From positions 1-64,000 of the forward strand of contig NZ_PIZM01000007.1 in assembly GCF_002835465.1 (NCBI RefSeq): DNA of 64,000 bases, read 5' to 3'. Of the stretch, positions 7,219 to 15,928 are shown piece after piece; within the stretch, counting starts at the first letter, position 1; every line of letters starts with the position of its first letter. Source of the stretch: Psychromonas sp. psych-6C06. GTDB lineage: Bacteria > Pseudomonadota > Gammaproteobacteria > Enterobacterales > Psychromonadaceae. The notes beneath the pieces were generated by a model. That model saw nothing but the letters and a program-made list of their open reading frames with translations. It was not told the origin of the DNA and ran no database searches. The position numbers and the translations under genes are program-made.

Positions 7219-8678
7219 TACTCACAGCCCTCAATTTTGTCTAAGTAACTTTCTTTATTATCGAGGAAATCATCAATAGAAAAATATCTTACATTTAACC
7301 CCATGCCTGTTTTGCCTATTCGCCACCACGGATAAGCTAACAATGTCGCCTTTAAGTCATTCAGCATTTTACCTTGATTCTCCGGCCCAACGTCTAGCAA
7401 TAAGGCCAAACGATTGTTCTTAAAACGAGTAATTAATTCATGGGGCTGACAAAGAGCATGCACAATTGGCAGGATAGCAATTAGCTCCTTTTCGCTGTTC
7501 AACTCTAAAATAAACACCGTGCTATGGTTTTCAGTTTGTGCTCTTTGGCAAGCGTATAACCATATAGAGGCTTCTCTGAAAGCAGGGAAGCCACCTTCAG
7601 AAGCATTAAATGCACCAGCTTCTAATCGCCCAATCAACAGTTCTGCTTTATAGTTTAAAATATCAACCGTCAATTCACAGCGATCTTGCCCAAGTGCAAG
7701 ACTACGACTACGTAATAGTTTTATGCTGTATTTTCTGTATTTTTTAAAATAGAGCAACATTAACTCAGAAGCTTGTTGGTGGCTTTCTAAATCGAAACGT
7801 AATAGATAGAGTTGTGCTAGCAACTCTAATTGGTTAAAACGCAAGGCGACCGATTCCGCCTCATCTAAAAATTGTCGCGCTAGATTATATTTTTTAAGCT
7901 TAATTGCCACCATTGCACGACTAATGGGAGTATAGGTTTCAACCCATTGTCCTCTTACCTTGACCGTTTCTTTATCACGCTTTTGTGTTATCTGCTCAGC
8001 CTCTGCAAAATGTCCCAGCGTGGCTAAGCCCATACTTTTTAAATCTTGAATTTCTGCATGCCAAGTAGAGTCTGGGTGACCATATAAAAACGATTCTGCT
8101 TTAGCTAAAACTTCAAGCATAAGCGTATGTTGGTTTAATTCATTGAGCACCCTGCTTAATAAAATAGCACTTTGACCGGCCAATATATTAAAGTCATATT
8201 GCTCGGCTAAGGTCATTGCCAGTGACAATGCTGAATAAGAAAGTTCTAACTCTCTATTCACTCGCCAGATATTAGCAACGCCAATCAAGGATTCAATCTG
8301 TAAGTTGAGTTGATTATGAACTAACGACTTTTCCATCGCTAGGTTCCAAAAGTGGTGTGCGGAACGAAATTGCTCTAAACCCCAATACTGCTGAGCATAG
8401 ATATGATATAGCTCAGAGAGGTACTGGCTTTCAAATTCAGGTAACAGTAACTGTTCGGCTCGCCGACATAAATTTATCCCTTTATCGTATTGATTAAGGT
8501 GCCAAGCGATACGTGCTAGTTGCATAGTTGCAACTAATTGAGCACGATTTTCATTGAGTGCTTGCGCGCGTGAAAAAACACGCAATACCTTGGCTTCGGC
8601 CTGTTGAGGATTCTCTACGATTAGCGTTTCAATATCAGCCAAAGCGAGCATTAACGGACTATTATTTTCTGAGGTCAT
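7218..8678 (-). CDS. TPR-repeat protein with a probable degenerate GGDEF-like C-terminus
   Basis: The 486-residue protein is made of TPR-like helical repeats (for example residues 20-330), without signal peptide or membrane segment. Its last ~110 residues look like a GGDEF fold that has lost its signature: FILELNSEKEL resembles the strand with the metal-binding Asp, and ITRFKNNRLALLLDVG aligns with the RxGGEEFxxLL hairpin but has KNN in place of GGE. It would then be inactive as a cyclase and may act as a regulatory partner of the coupled downstream cyclase. The degenerate-domain assignment is my inference from pattern. Confidence 0.75.
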   Translation of the reverse strand: MTSENNSPLMLALADIETLIVENPQQAEAKVLRVFSRAQALNENRAQLVATMQLARIAWHLNQYDKGINLCRRAEQLLLPEFESQYLSELYHIYAQQYWGLEQFRSAHHFWNLAMEKSLVHNQLNLQIESLIGVANIWRVNRELELSYSALSLAMTLAEQYDFNILAGQSAILLSRVLNELNQHTLMLEVLAKAESFLYGHPDSTWHAEIQDLKSMGLATLGHFAEAEQITQKRDKETVKVRGQWVETYTPISRAMVAIKLKKYNLARQFLDEAESVALRFNQLELLAQLYLLRFDLESHQQASELMLLYFKKYRKYSIKLLRSRSLALGQDRCELTVDILNYKAELLIGRLEAGAFNASEGGFPAFREASIWLYACQRAQTENHSTVFILELNSEKELIAILPIVHALCQPHELITRFKNNRLALLLDVGPENQGKMLNDLKATLLAYPWWRIGKTGMGLNVRYFSIDDFLDNKESYLDKIEGCE

Positions 8679-8894
8679 TTAATCTCTGAATAGTTATTAA
8701 AAACAACAATATGGTTAATAAAGTAGCATATCTAAAAAGTTAATTCGTGATATTGTGATTTATTGTTCACCAATCTTTGAAGGGTCCCACAAATAAAAGA
8801 TGGCACTTTATTTGCTTATATTCGATAAACTCCATTAAGTGGCAATATTTTGTTGTCGTTAACGGAAGGTACAATTATAACTAATAGGTGACGG

Positions 8895-9641
8895 ATGAAC
8901 TTTCTGGGAAATAAACATGGTGGCATGGAGTATAAAGCGTCTTTAGTGGTCCGCTTATGCATCTCGCTGTGTTTGTTATTCAGCACCTTTATGTGCGTAG
9001 CGGCAGACACAAAGGCAAGCAATGAAGCCGACGCTATCATCAAGAGCGACACCTCTGCAACTACATTAGATGACGTAAAGGCATTGCTTGATCAACAGAT
9101 AGCGGAATGGAACGAAATGAAACCCGCTTTAAAACGCTTAATTCAATCCGAAAAAGATTTAGCTTTAATCATTGATGCTTTAGATAAAACAACCCCAGTC
9201 GCGTCATCACCAAGTGATCAACAATTACTAGAAAGCCCTTCCCTCACTTTACCCATCGCTTCTAAAAAAACATCAGATAAACAGGAAAAAGTGGCCACTA
9301 TCAATCCTATTACTATTAAGAATAAAGTCGATATTGCTCTAGCCGCTGACAGTGAAAAAACAGTCACAACAACCGTTCAGATAGGCGTTCATTTGGCTTC
9401 TTACCAAGAGGTCAGCAATGTGGAGCCCGGCTGGAAGATGATTAAAAAGCGATATAATCAATGGTTAGGTGATAAAACCCCCTTCTATTATCAAATGAAT
9501 GTTGGCCAACAAGTTTTCACTCGTCTCGTCGTCGGCCCATTTAATAGTGAAGAACACGCCAAAGAAGCCTGCCAATTACTACAACAACATCAGCAATATT
9601 GTCAGGCAGTCAGCTATAAAGTGCTATCAAAAAGTTTATAA
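8895..9641 (+). CDS. Secreted SPOR-like protein, first gene of the fimbrial locus
   Basis: The 248-residue protein has an N-terminal hydrophobic export signal (LVVRLCISLCLLFSTFMCVAA). It carries the motif AEWNEMKPALKRLIQSEKDL (about residues 74-93), which recurs in the lipoproteins at 15272 and 15929, then a polar linker, then a SPOR-like domain (about 163-245): VQIGVHLASYQEV, VFTRLVVGPFNSEEHAKEAC and QYCQAV, with a cysteine pair. SPOR domains bind septal peptidoglycan in other proteins. ATG 8895 has an AGGTG site; 8925 is an alternative start. It lies 240 nt ahead of the pilin-like gene on the same strand. Confidence 0.75.
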   Translation: MNFLGNKHGGMEYKASLVVRLCISLCLLFSTFMCVAADTKASNEADAIIKSDTSATTLDDVKALLDQQIAEWNEMKPALKRLIQSEKDLALIIDALDKTTPVASSPSDQQLLESPSLTLPIASKKTSDKQEKVATINPITIKNKVDIALAADSEKTVTTTVQIGVHLASYQEVSNVEPGWKMIKKRYNQWLGDKTPFYYQMNVGQQVFTRLVVGPFNSEEHAKEACQLLQQHQQYCQAVSYKVLSKSL

Positions 9642-9880
9642 AAACGACTTCTGTGAAGTGCCCAACAATAAAAACACTTTATAGCTCACAAAAAAATTAC
9701 TCACTAGGCAAGACAGTTAAAGTTACACCATACTTTGCCGATAAAACTCCTATTACGGCATGATTGCTTGCATCTAGCTCAGTTCTTATCGCATTCAGTT
9801 TTTTGCAATTTAAACACCATTAACTACGATTAAACCAATATTAAAAATCTTATTTTTCTAACCAGAAAAGGTGAAAACAT

Positions 9881-10549
9881 ATGAACAAGACGTTATTAAC
9901 TACGACAAAACTGCTCGGCGTAACGGTTTTATTATCAGCAACAACAAGCGCAGTTGCTGTTGAGTCGGTGACATCAACAGCAACAGTGACAGTACAAAAT
10001 GCATTTACCTTTTCAGAAGGAGCTGCGCTAGATTTTGGTACAATTCGAGCAGCAGCAGTGGCAGCCGGTGATGCTACCAATGGCTCAGACACCGGTGCCA
10101 GTGGTGGTACAACCCCTGACGTCGCAAGCCTAACATTAGCGTCTATTGATGCAGGCACATCTATCGTCGATGGTGCAACTGCTGCAATACAAATTTTAAC
10201 ACCTGGGACTGCAGGTACTTACACCATTGCAGGTGTTGCGCCCTATTCAACACTGACCATCACATTACCGACAGCAACTTCGGCAGCGGCCATTAAACTC
10301 ACCTCAGGAAGTGTTCCACCAGGATCCGCTTATTTCTGGATGTATGACTTTGAAGCAACCGTCACCAGTGGCACGAAAAATGGAACCGCCTATTCGACAG
10401 CGGGTGATCTCACCGCTGATTTAAATGGAGATGCTAGCTTTAGTGTCGGTGCAACATTAGCGACCTCTCATCCCGCAACTGCAAGCGCGCAGGCTGGATA
10501 TCAGGATGTTGCTTACACTGGCAGTTACACCATTACTGTCGATTATTAG
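9881..10549 (+). CDS. Probable major fimbrial subunit, DUF4402-type
   Basis: The 222-residue protein has a signal peptide ending near TTSAVAVES and a mature part rich in Ala, Thr, Gly and Ser. The N-terminal strand pattern ATVTVQNAFTFSEGAALDFG and the terminal strand DVAYTGSYTITVDY are typical of DUF4402-type pilin-like subunits of chaperone-usher systems. There are no cysteines in the mature part. A strong ribosome-binding site (AAGGTG) lies 7 nt before the ATG. Codon and residue bias suggest high expression; a hairpin follows the gene. It should be exported, capped by the chaperone at 11242 and polymerised through the usher. Confidence 0.8.
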   Translation: MNKTLLTTTKLLGVTVLLSATTSAVAVESVTSTATVTVQNAFTFSEGAALDFGTIRAAAVAAGDATNGSDTGASGGTTPDVASLTLASIDAGTSIVDGATAAIQILTPGTAGTYTIAGVAPYSTLTITLPTATSAAAIKLTSGSVPPGSAYFWMYDFEATVTSGTKNGTAYSTAGDLTADLNGDASFSVGATLATSHPATASAQAGYQDVAYTGSYTITVDY

Positions 10550-10571
10550 CTTTGTGCTACAGCACTATATA

Positions 10572-10601
10572 ACTAAGGCATAGTGATTCACGTGCCTTAG
10601 T
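10572..10601 (+). terminator. Hairpin after the major subunit gene (attenuator or mRNA-stability element)
   Basis: Perfect 9-bp stem ACTAAGGCA/TGCCTTAGT with a 12-nt loop, 23 nt after the stop of the major subunit, followed by a weak pyrimidine stretch (CTCTTT). Such a structure in a fimbrial operon commonly lowers transcription into the minor subunit, chaperone and usher genes or protects the subunit mRNA. Confidence 0.55.
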
Positions 10602-10737
10602 CTCTTTATCGACATAAATGACATGCTAATAGAAAAATAAACTATTTACATAAAATTGAATGCATCTCCCTGTTTTACTTATCTTTACATCTAGAATGTA
10701 ATGTACCTGTTAGCACAATGTCACTGGAAGTAGCCGT

Positions 10738-11214
10738 ATCTTTAACTATCTTACTATTAAAACACTCTGTTATTTTGCATTGATATTAGTGCCTACGCAG
10801 GCTTTTTCTGGAATTATTGTCGAAAGGAAACTCTCTTTTGGCACGGTCGTGGTCACAGATAATAGCAGCGTGAGTAGCGTAACCGTTAACTTAGTCGATG
10901 GAAAAACATTATCAAACAATAAATTACGCGTTTTAGTCCCGGGGCAACTTGGTGAATTTACACTGATAGACTTTCCTCCCTACACACAGTTATACATTAA
11001 CGCTGTAATTTTAAGCTCAGAAACCACCAGCGATGATTACTCTCCCAGCCAATTTACCTTAGATAATATTACTACCTTACCCACGATCACAGTTAATGAG
11101 AGTGGCATTGCTACCCTTTTTATCGGTGGCACTTTATCCACCTCTGGTGATGGCACTAACCAATACATTAATAGTAATTATGATGGTATCTATAACATCT
11201 CTATTAGTTATTAA
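10738..11214 (+). CDS. Second DUF4402-type fimbrial subunit, non-canonical start
   Basis: The mature part ends NYDGIYNISISY, matching the final strand of the major subunit, and contains the related core LRVLVPGQLGEFTLIDFPPYTQL. It is probably a minor or tip subunit. The only standard start codon in frame is TTG at 10780, which would give a poor export signal. The frame is open from the TAG at 10711; reading from ATC at 10738 gives a proper signal peptide (FNYLTIKTLCYFALILVPTQAFS), and GGAAG sits 7 nt before it. ATT at 10756 is another option. The start is therefore uncertain: rare start codon, point mutation or sequence error. Confidence 0.65.
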   Translation: MFNYLTIKTLCYFALILVPTQAFSGIIVERKLSFGTVVVTDNSSVSSVTVNLVDGKTLSNNKLRVLVPGQLGEFTLIDFPPYTQLYINAVILSSETTSDDYSPSQFTLDNITTLPTITVNESGIATLFIGGTLSTSGDGTNQYINSNYDGIYNISISY

Positions 11215-11241
11215 TAACACTTGTAAAGGAAATTTTTAGAC

Positions 11242-12075
11242 ATGAAAAACCGCTCCTCATTAATGCTCAAAATAACCATTTTATTGTTGCTATTTAGCCA
11301 CTCGATGCTTCAAGCTGCATTACTTATCTCTCCTACAAAAATAAAATTGGAAGATAGAGAGCGTGCAACGCAACTTATTTTAATAAACACCTCAGACGCA
11401 CCGATCACCTATCGTTTGTCATGGGAAGAAAAAACCGTTTCTGACAAAGGAAAATATCAACAACTTACAGAGCAACAGCTGACTACCTTTCCCAGCGCCA
11501 GTAACATGATTCGTTTTAGCCCTAAACAGGTAAAATTAAAGCCAGGATCACGACAAGTAATTAAAATTGCAGTGCGTCGTCCAAAGGATCTACAAATGGG
11601 TGAGTACCGTTCACATTTAAAATTAAGTGCGGTGCCGGATGAAAGAGAAAAACCTCAAAACAATGAAATGTCAATTAAAGCAACCATGCTATTTAGCTAT
11701 GTATTACCCGTTATTGTTCGTAAAGGTGTTGCCACTTCTGCGGTGACGATTACCGATATTTCTCTTAAAAATAAAACCGAGAAAACCCCAGTACAATTGA
11801 TTGTACAGATGAAAAATAAAAGTAAATATTCAACCACAGGAAATTTAATTGCCTATTTAGCTGATTCAAATGGCAATGAGGAGGTTATTGCACGACTACA
11901 TGACTTTACTTTTTATCCCGACAAAAACCGCACCCAAGCACAGCTTGTTTGGCTTGATAATTGTAAAAACAAATGCAGCGGGCGATTACGTGTCGCCTTT
12001 GAAGGAATCAAAGAGAATATAGGTAAAATATTTGCAGAGCAGCAGATAGATATTAATGCAGATAGTTTCAAGTAA
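11242..12075 (+). CDS. Periplasmic fimbrial chaperone (PapD-like)
   Basis: The 277-residue protein has a signal peptide (cleavage near SMLQAA). The mature sequence begins ALLISPTKIKLEDRERATQL, the usual first strand of pili-assembly chaperones, followed by LINTSDAPITYRLSW and FSPKQVKLKPGSRQVIKI, the G1 donor-strand region with alternating hydrophobic residues. It should cap DUF4402 subunits by donor-strand complementation. A pair of cysteines near the end (NCKNKCSG) is unusual. It lies 27 nt after the second subunit gene and 3 nt before the usher gene, so it is clearly in one transcription unit. Confidence 0.87.
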   Translation: MKNRSSLMLKITILLLLFSHSMLQAALLISPTKIKLEDRERATQLILINTSDAPITYRLSWEEKTVSDKGKYQQLTEQQLTTFPSASNMIRFSPKQVKLKPGSRQVIKIAVRRPKDLQMGEYRSHLKLSAVPDEREKPQNNEMSIKATMLFSYVLPVIVRKGVATSAVTITDISLKNKTEKTPVQLIVQMKNKSKYSTTGNLIAYLADSNGNEEVIARLHDFTFYPDKNRTQAQLVWLDNCKNKCSGRLRVAFEGIKENIGKIFAEQQIDINADSFK

Positions 12076-12078
12076 TGA

Positions 12079-15000
12079 ATGATGTATAGAGCAATCTGCA
12101 CACACTACACACGATGCCTTATTATATTGTTGCTTACTTTTAATAGTCAGGGACTATTTGCAGCCCCTGAAAACAAACTATCGATAATATCAATTGAGCA
12201 ATTACTGTTATCGCCTAACTTAGTTAATAATTTAAAACAGATTGAAAAAAAACAAAGCCTAACACTTCAAGAGATAGACACTACCTCCCCGACAGAAAAT
12301 AGCTCTGCTATTCCTGCTGGCGAAGATTTGATTCTCTCGTTATACATTAGTGAATCGAAATATAGCTCCCTATATATCGCTGACATTTTCGCAATAAAAA
12401 GCGAACAAGGGGCGAAATTAAGCCTTCTCTCTCTTTTTGAGTCTCTCGACTTTCCAATAGCGGTTAGTGCGCGCAGTAAAAATATAGAAGGCTGGTTTAT
12501 CAAGGAAGAGAATACTTTTAAACTGCAACAGCCAACGAATGAAACACAGACGCTAAACGTATTACTAGCAGATAATCAATATAGCTTATCAAAGGAAGAA
12601 TACTTAGTGATCGACGATGATATTTTTGTCGAAGCAACATCTATTGAACAGTGGTTTGACCTTACATTTACCTTTAGCTTTGCCGATCAAACTGCACATA
12701 TTAGTACTCAATCTCCATTACCAATACAGATGGCTATAGCGCGTAGAAACAAACTAAACAACACAGGTTATAGTAATAAAGCAGTGTTACCATGGAAAGA
12801 GAGCACTTATCAGCCTATTTCTGCACCTCTACTTGATGTTCAGTTAAACGGCTCGATCAATCAAGATCAAGTTTATGGTAACTACTCATTACTCAGCGTC
12901 CAAGACATCGCTTATTTAAGTAGCGAGTTATACCTCAGTGGCAATAAATTTGAACCACTCAATAACGCTCGACTCACCTTTTCTAAAGAAGATGAAAACA
13001 AAAGCTTATTAGGCCCATTAAAAGCAAGCCGATATCAATTTGGAGATGTTACTCCAGTTAAGTTAGCAAATAGTAGTACCAGCAGTGAGAATGTTGGCTT
13101 TCGTTTTTCCAACCAAAATACTTCGCTAGGAAGCGATAATAAAACTACAACCATCAGTGGAAATATTCAAGCAGGCTGGGATGCAGAACTTTATCGCAAT
13201 GGTTTATATGTTGATAGGCAGTTAAATATTCAAACAGGGCGATATGATTTTAGAGATGTTGAACTCTACTTTGGTGAAAATCAATTTGAAATTATTCTTT
13301 ATGGTCCACAAGGACAAGTACAGCAAGTAAGCCAAGATTATTATATTGATAGCAATGTTTTAAAGGCGAAAGAGAGCATCTATGACTTCTCTGTTACAAA
13401 AGTAGACAAATCACTGCTAGGCATTTCCAATGCACGTAAAGCCGGCGTAAAAGGCTGGCAAAGTGCGGCTGTTTTCAGTGTTGGTTTAACCAATAACCTA
13501 TCTACGACAGCAGGAGCCTCTTACTTTTTTAATGAACAGGGTGAAGATTTATTCCAGTACTCTATTGGAGCCAGTTTTACGCCTATTAATCAATTAATTA
13601 TTTCAGCAGATTACCAACGAGATAATCTCGATAACGACAGTATTACACTTTCAGGTCGCACGTTATGGTACGGACAATCCTTTTCACTTAACTACGCCAA
13701 AAATAGATTTATTAAGCGCCAAGATAACATCGTCAACAATGCGCAAAACTATACCTTTATTATGAGTGGTGAAATATTTTCAAAGACACCTCTGCCACTC
13801 TATTATCAAAATGATTGGCGACATTCACAAACAGACACGGGCAGTGAATCAAATTCATTTACCAATCAACTATCATTAAGGAATCGCTTTGGCGGTATCT
13901 CTAATCAACTAACTTGGTTAGAGACAAGTACACTAAATGTTGAACAACAATCTTTATTTGGTAGCCTAGAGTTACAAAAACATTTTTCACGCCTATATAC
14001 ACGCCTAACAAGTAGTTACCAGTTATCTGATCATAGAGAGTTTACCTTAATCAAGGGTAATTTATCCTATCCTTTAGCGGAAAAATTAAGTGCAACATTT
14101 GACCTTAGCTATACCCTAGCCAATGACCGATACCGGAGTAAACTAGGGCTAAATTGGTCATTAGAAAACATGATACTAAGCTCTACTGCAACTCATGATA
14201 GCGATGATAACTGGTCTATTGGCCTATTCACCTCCTTTGGGTTTGGTTATGAACCTACCACTAGTGAACTATTTATGGCCAAAGGCTCTATCGCACGAAG
14301 TGGCACACTGGTAGCACGAGTATTTGAAGATGATAATCTGAATGGCCAATTTGATGAAGGCGAAACATTATTAGAAGGAGTCAAAGTCAAAGCACAGCAG
14401 AGTCATCGACAAGGTTATACTGGTAAAGAAGGAACTGCTGTTTTAAATAATTTACCACCAGGCAGAAGAACCGATATTGTTGTTGATACAAAAACCATTG
14501 CAGATCCCTTTATTATCCCTGCGACCCCAGGTGTTTCCATCACAGCACGTAAAGGCTTAATTGAAGTATTAGATATTCCACTGGTTAATGCAGGTGAGTT
14601 AGAGGGAACGGTTTATTTAAATAACAAACAAAATCAAGAGAAAGCCGGTGCCTATTTAAAAGTCAATTTACATGACCAAAATGATAAACTCGTCGCCTCC
14701 ACTGAAACAGAGTTTGACGGTTACTATCTATTTACAAATATTGTTCCAGGAAAATACACTCTGTCGATTGCTCCTGAAGAGTTAGAAAGAAAAAACCTAC
14801 ACGATGCTCAGATACAAGCATTTGAGTTTAGTGCGGCAGGAGATGTTATTGCAGGAGCCGATATTGTTGCGATGCGCTACACTTTTGTAAAAGGGTATGT
14901 GGTTGATCTTGGTGAGTTTAATTCTTTAACTATGCTCAAAGTATACTGGCAAATAATACAAGAAAAATATAATAACACACTGCAGCAGCAAGTTTTTTAC

Positions 15001-15138
15001 AGCAAGCTAGAAGATGAAAAAATGTTTCGTTTGAATGCGGCCTTTTTCAAAGGGCAATCTCAAGCAATACGAGCCTGCGAGTATTTACAAGATATGCAGA
15101 TAAGTTGCACCGTTAAAGCTTTTGAATTCAAAATTTAA
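12079..15138 (+). CDS. Usher-like outer-membrane protein with C-terminal Sdr/CnaB-like and SPOR-like domains
   Basis: The 1019-residue protein has a signal peptide (to about GLFAA, residue 30) and two small N-terminal domains (LSLLSLFESLDFPIAV; DIFVEATSIEQWFDLTFTF, about 110-215). A long beta-barrel part follows (about 250-740), with a plug-like segment AELYRNGLYVDRQ and IILYGPQGQVQQV. At about 750-930 lie beta domains with an Sdr-like calcium loop, EDDNLNGQFDEGETLLEG, and FDGYYLFTNIVPGKYTL. The last ~75 residues (from VVDLGEFNSL) are SPOR-like, ending ACEYLQDMQISCTV. Size and position next to the chaperone suggest the secretion pore. The C-terminal SPOR-like part is not a feature of FimD/PapC ushers. 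Start 12079 or 12082. Confidence 0.75.
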   Translation: MMYRAICTHYTRCLIILLLTFNSQGLFAAPENKLSIISIEQLLLSPNLVNNLKQIEKKQSLTLQEIDTTSPTENSSAIPAGEDLILSLYISESKYSSLYIADIFAIKSEQGAKLSLLSLFESLDFPIAVSARSKNIEGWFIKEENTFKLQQPTNETQTLNVLLADNQYSLSKEEYLVIDDDIFVEATSIEQWFDLTFTFSFADQTAHISTQSPLPIQMAIARRNKLNNTGYSNKAVLPWKESTYQPISAPLLDVQLNGSINQDQVYGNYSLLSVQDIAYLSSELYLSGNKFEPLNNARLTFSKEDENKSLLGPLKASRYQFGDVTPVKLANSSTSSENVGFRFSNQNTSLGSDNKTTTISGNIQAGWDAELYRNGLYVDRQLNIQTGRYDFRDVELYFGENQFEIILYGPQGQVQQVSQDYYIDSNVLKAKESIYDFSVTKVDKSLLGISNARKAGVKGWQSAAVFSVGLTNNLSTTAGASYFFNEQGEDLFQYSIGASFTPINQLIISADYQRDNLDNDSITLSGRTLWYGQSFSLNYAKNRFIKRQDNIVNNAQNYTFIMSGEIFSKTPLPLYYQNDWRHSQTDTGSESNSFTNQLSLRNRFGGISNQLTWLETSTLNVEQQSLFGSLELQKHFSRLYTRLTSSYQLSDHREFTLIKGNLSYPLAEKLSATFDLSYTLANDRYRSKLGLNWSLENMILSSTATHDSDDNWSIGLFTSFGFGYEPTTSELFMAKGSIARSGTLVARVFEDDNLNGQFDEGETLLEGVKVKAQQSHRQGYTGKEGTAVLNNLPPGRRTDIVVDTKTIADPFIIPATPGVSITARKGLIEVLDIPLVNAGELEGTVYLNNKQNQEKAGAYLKVNLHDQNDKLVASTETEFDGYYLFTNIVPGKYTLSIAPEELERKNLHDAQIQAFEFSAAGDVIAGADIVAMRYTFVKGYVVDLGEFNSLTMLKVYWQIIQEKYNNTLQQQVFYSKLEDEKMFRLNAAFFKGQSQAIRACEYLQDMQISCTVKAFEFKI

Positions 15139-15153
15139 CCCAGTAAATGATAT

Positions 15154-15180
15154 TTGAGATGATTAAACGGTCTCTATAAT
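15154..15180 (+). promoter_or_regulatory. Possible promoter for the SPOR lipoprotein genes
   Basis: TTGAGA (15154-15159) and a perfect TATAAT (15175-15180) separated by 15 nt, which is shorter than the ideal 17. It lies about 90 nt upstream of the lipoprotein start at 15272, so this gene could be transcribed apart from the usher. Confidence 0.35.
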
Positions 15181-15271
15181 ACAATGCAGTAGCAACTCAT
15201 AGCGATAAAGTGTTCGCTTTTTAATTCCTTTAGTAATAACACTAGAGGTTTCGCCAATGTAAGGAACGTCG

Positions 15272-15868
15272 ATGTTTAACAATTATTGCTTTTTGCTCTT
15301 ACTCATAGTCGCATTATCAGGCTGCAGTAATACACAGCAAGCACAGCAGAAAACAGCGCAACAAACGCTTGTAACACAACAAGCGATGCTAATGGATAAA
15401 GTCGAATCTCTTGAACAGGATATCGAGCAATGGAAAAATGTAGCGCCTAATGTACAACGATTAGTGGCGATAGAAAGTGAATTAACATTATTAATCACGC
15501 AACTTAATGCCATCATTGCGCAGGCAGAAAAAAAAGAACACCAAAAAAACAGTGCTATTACACAAATAAACGCTCCCAAAAATCCGATTAATTCGACTAA
15601 CAGAAACTATGCAGTGCAATTAGCATCGATCAATGATCCTACTGTACTACCTTCACTATGGATTAAAACCACTAAAAACAACCCTAATATATTCAAAGAG
15701 ATGGAGCCAATAGTTGAAAAAATATCAGTCAATCAACGCGATTATTACCGACTTAAAGCGGGTTCTTTCGGCTCTAAAAGTGAAGCAACACAGGTATGTA
15801 AAAAACTCAAAAAAATTGCAGTAAACTGCCTAATTAGCCCTGCTACTGGTGAGCCTCTTGACTATTGA
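15272..15868 (+). CDS. SPOR-like lipoprotein 1 of the fimbrial locus
   Basis: The 198-residue protein has a lipoprotein signal (lipobox LSGC, Cys 18). A Gln-rich coiled coil follows, then the locus motif EQWKNVAPNVQRLVAIESEL (about residues 51-70) and a C-terminal SPOR-like domain (about 112-195): NYAVQLASIND, YYRLKAGSFGSKSEATQVC and VNCLIS, with the same cysteine pair as the other members. With no Asp after the lipid Cys, outer-membrane sorting is expected. AAGGAA precedes the ATG. It probably spans from the outer membrane to peptidoglycan and supports the fimbrial machine. Confidence 0.8.
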   Translation: MFNNYCFLLLLIVALSGCSNTQQAQQKTAQQTLVTQQAMLMDKVESLEQDIEQWKNVAPNVQRLVAIESELTLLITQLNAIIAQAEKKEHQKNSAITQINAPKNPINSTNRNYAVQLASINDPTVLPSLWIKTTKNNPNIFKEMEPIVEKISVNQRDYYRLKAGSFGSKSEATQVCKKLKKIAVNCLISPATGEPLDY

Positions 15869-15928
15869 TAGCCATTTAACTTTGACTGTATTTAGGCTAA
15901 AATATCGGCTCAATTTTAATAAGGGATT

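Noticed and set aside
7218-7220. Possible frameshift joining the two TPR genes into one protein
   Set aside because: The TAATG junction is a usual coupling signal, both proteins have their own complete layouts, and the downstream one starts with a plausible MGNMPLLQQ N-terminus.
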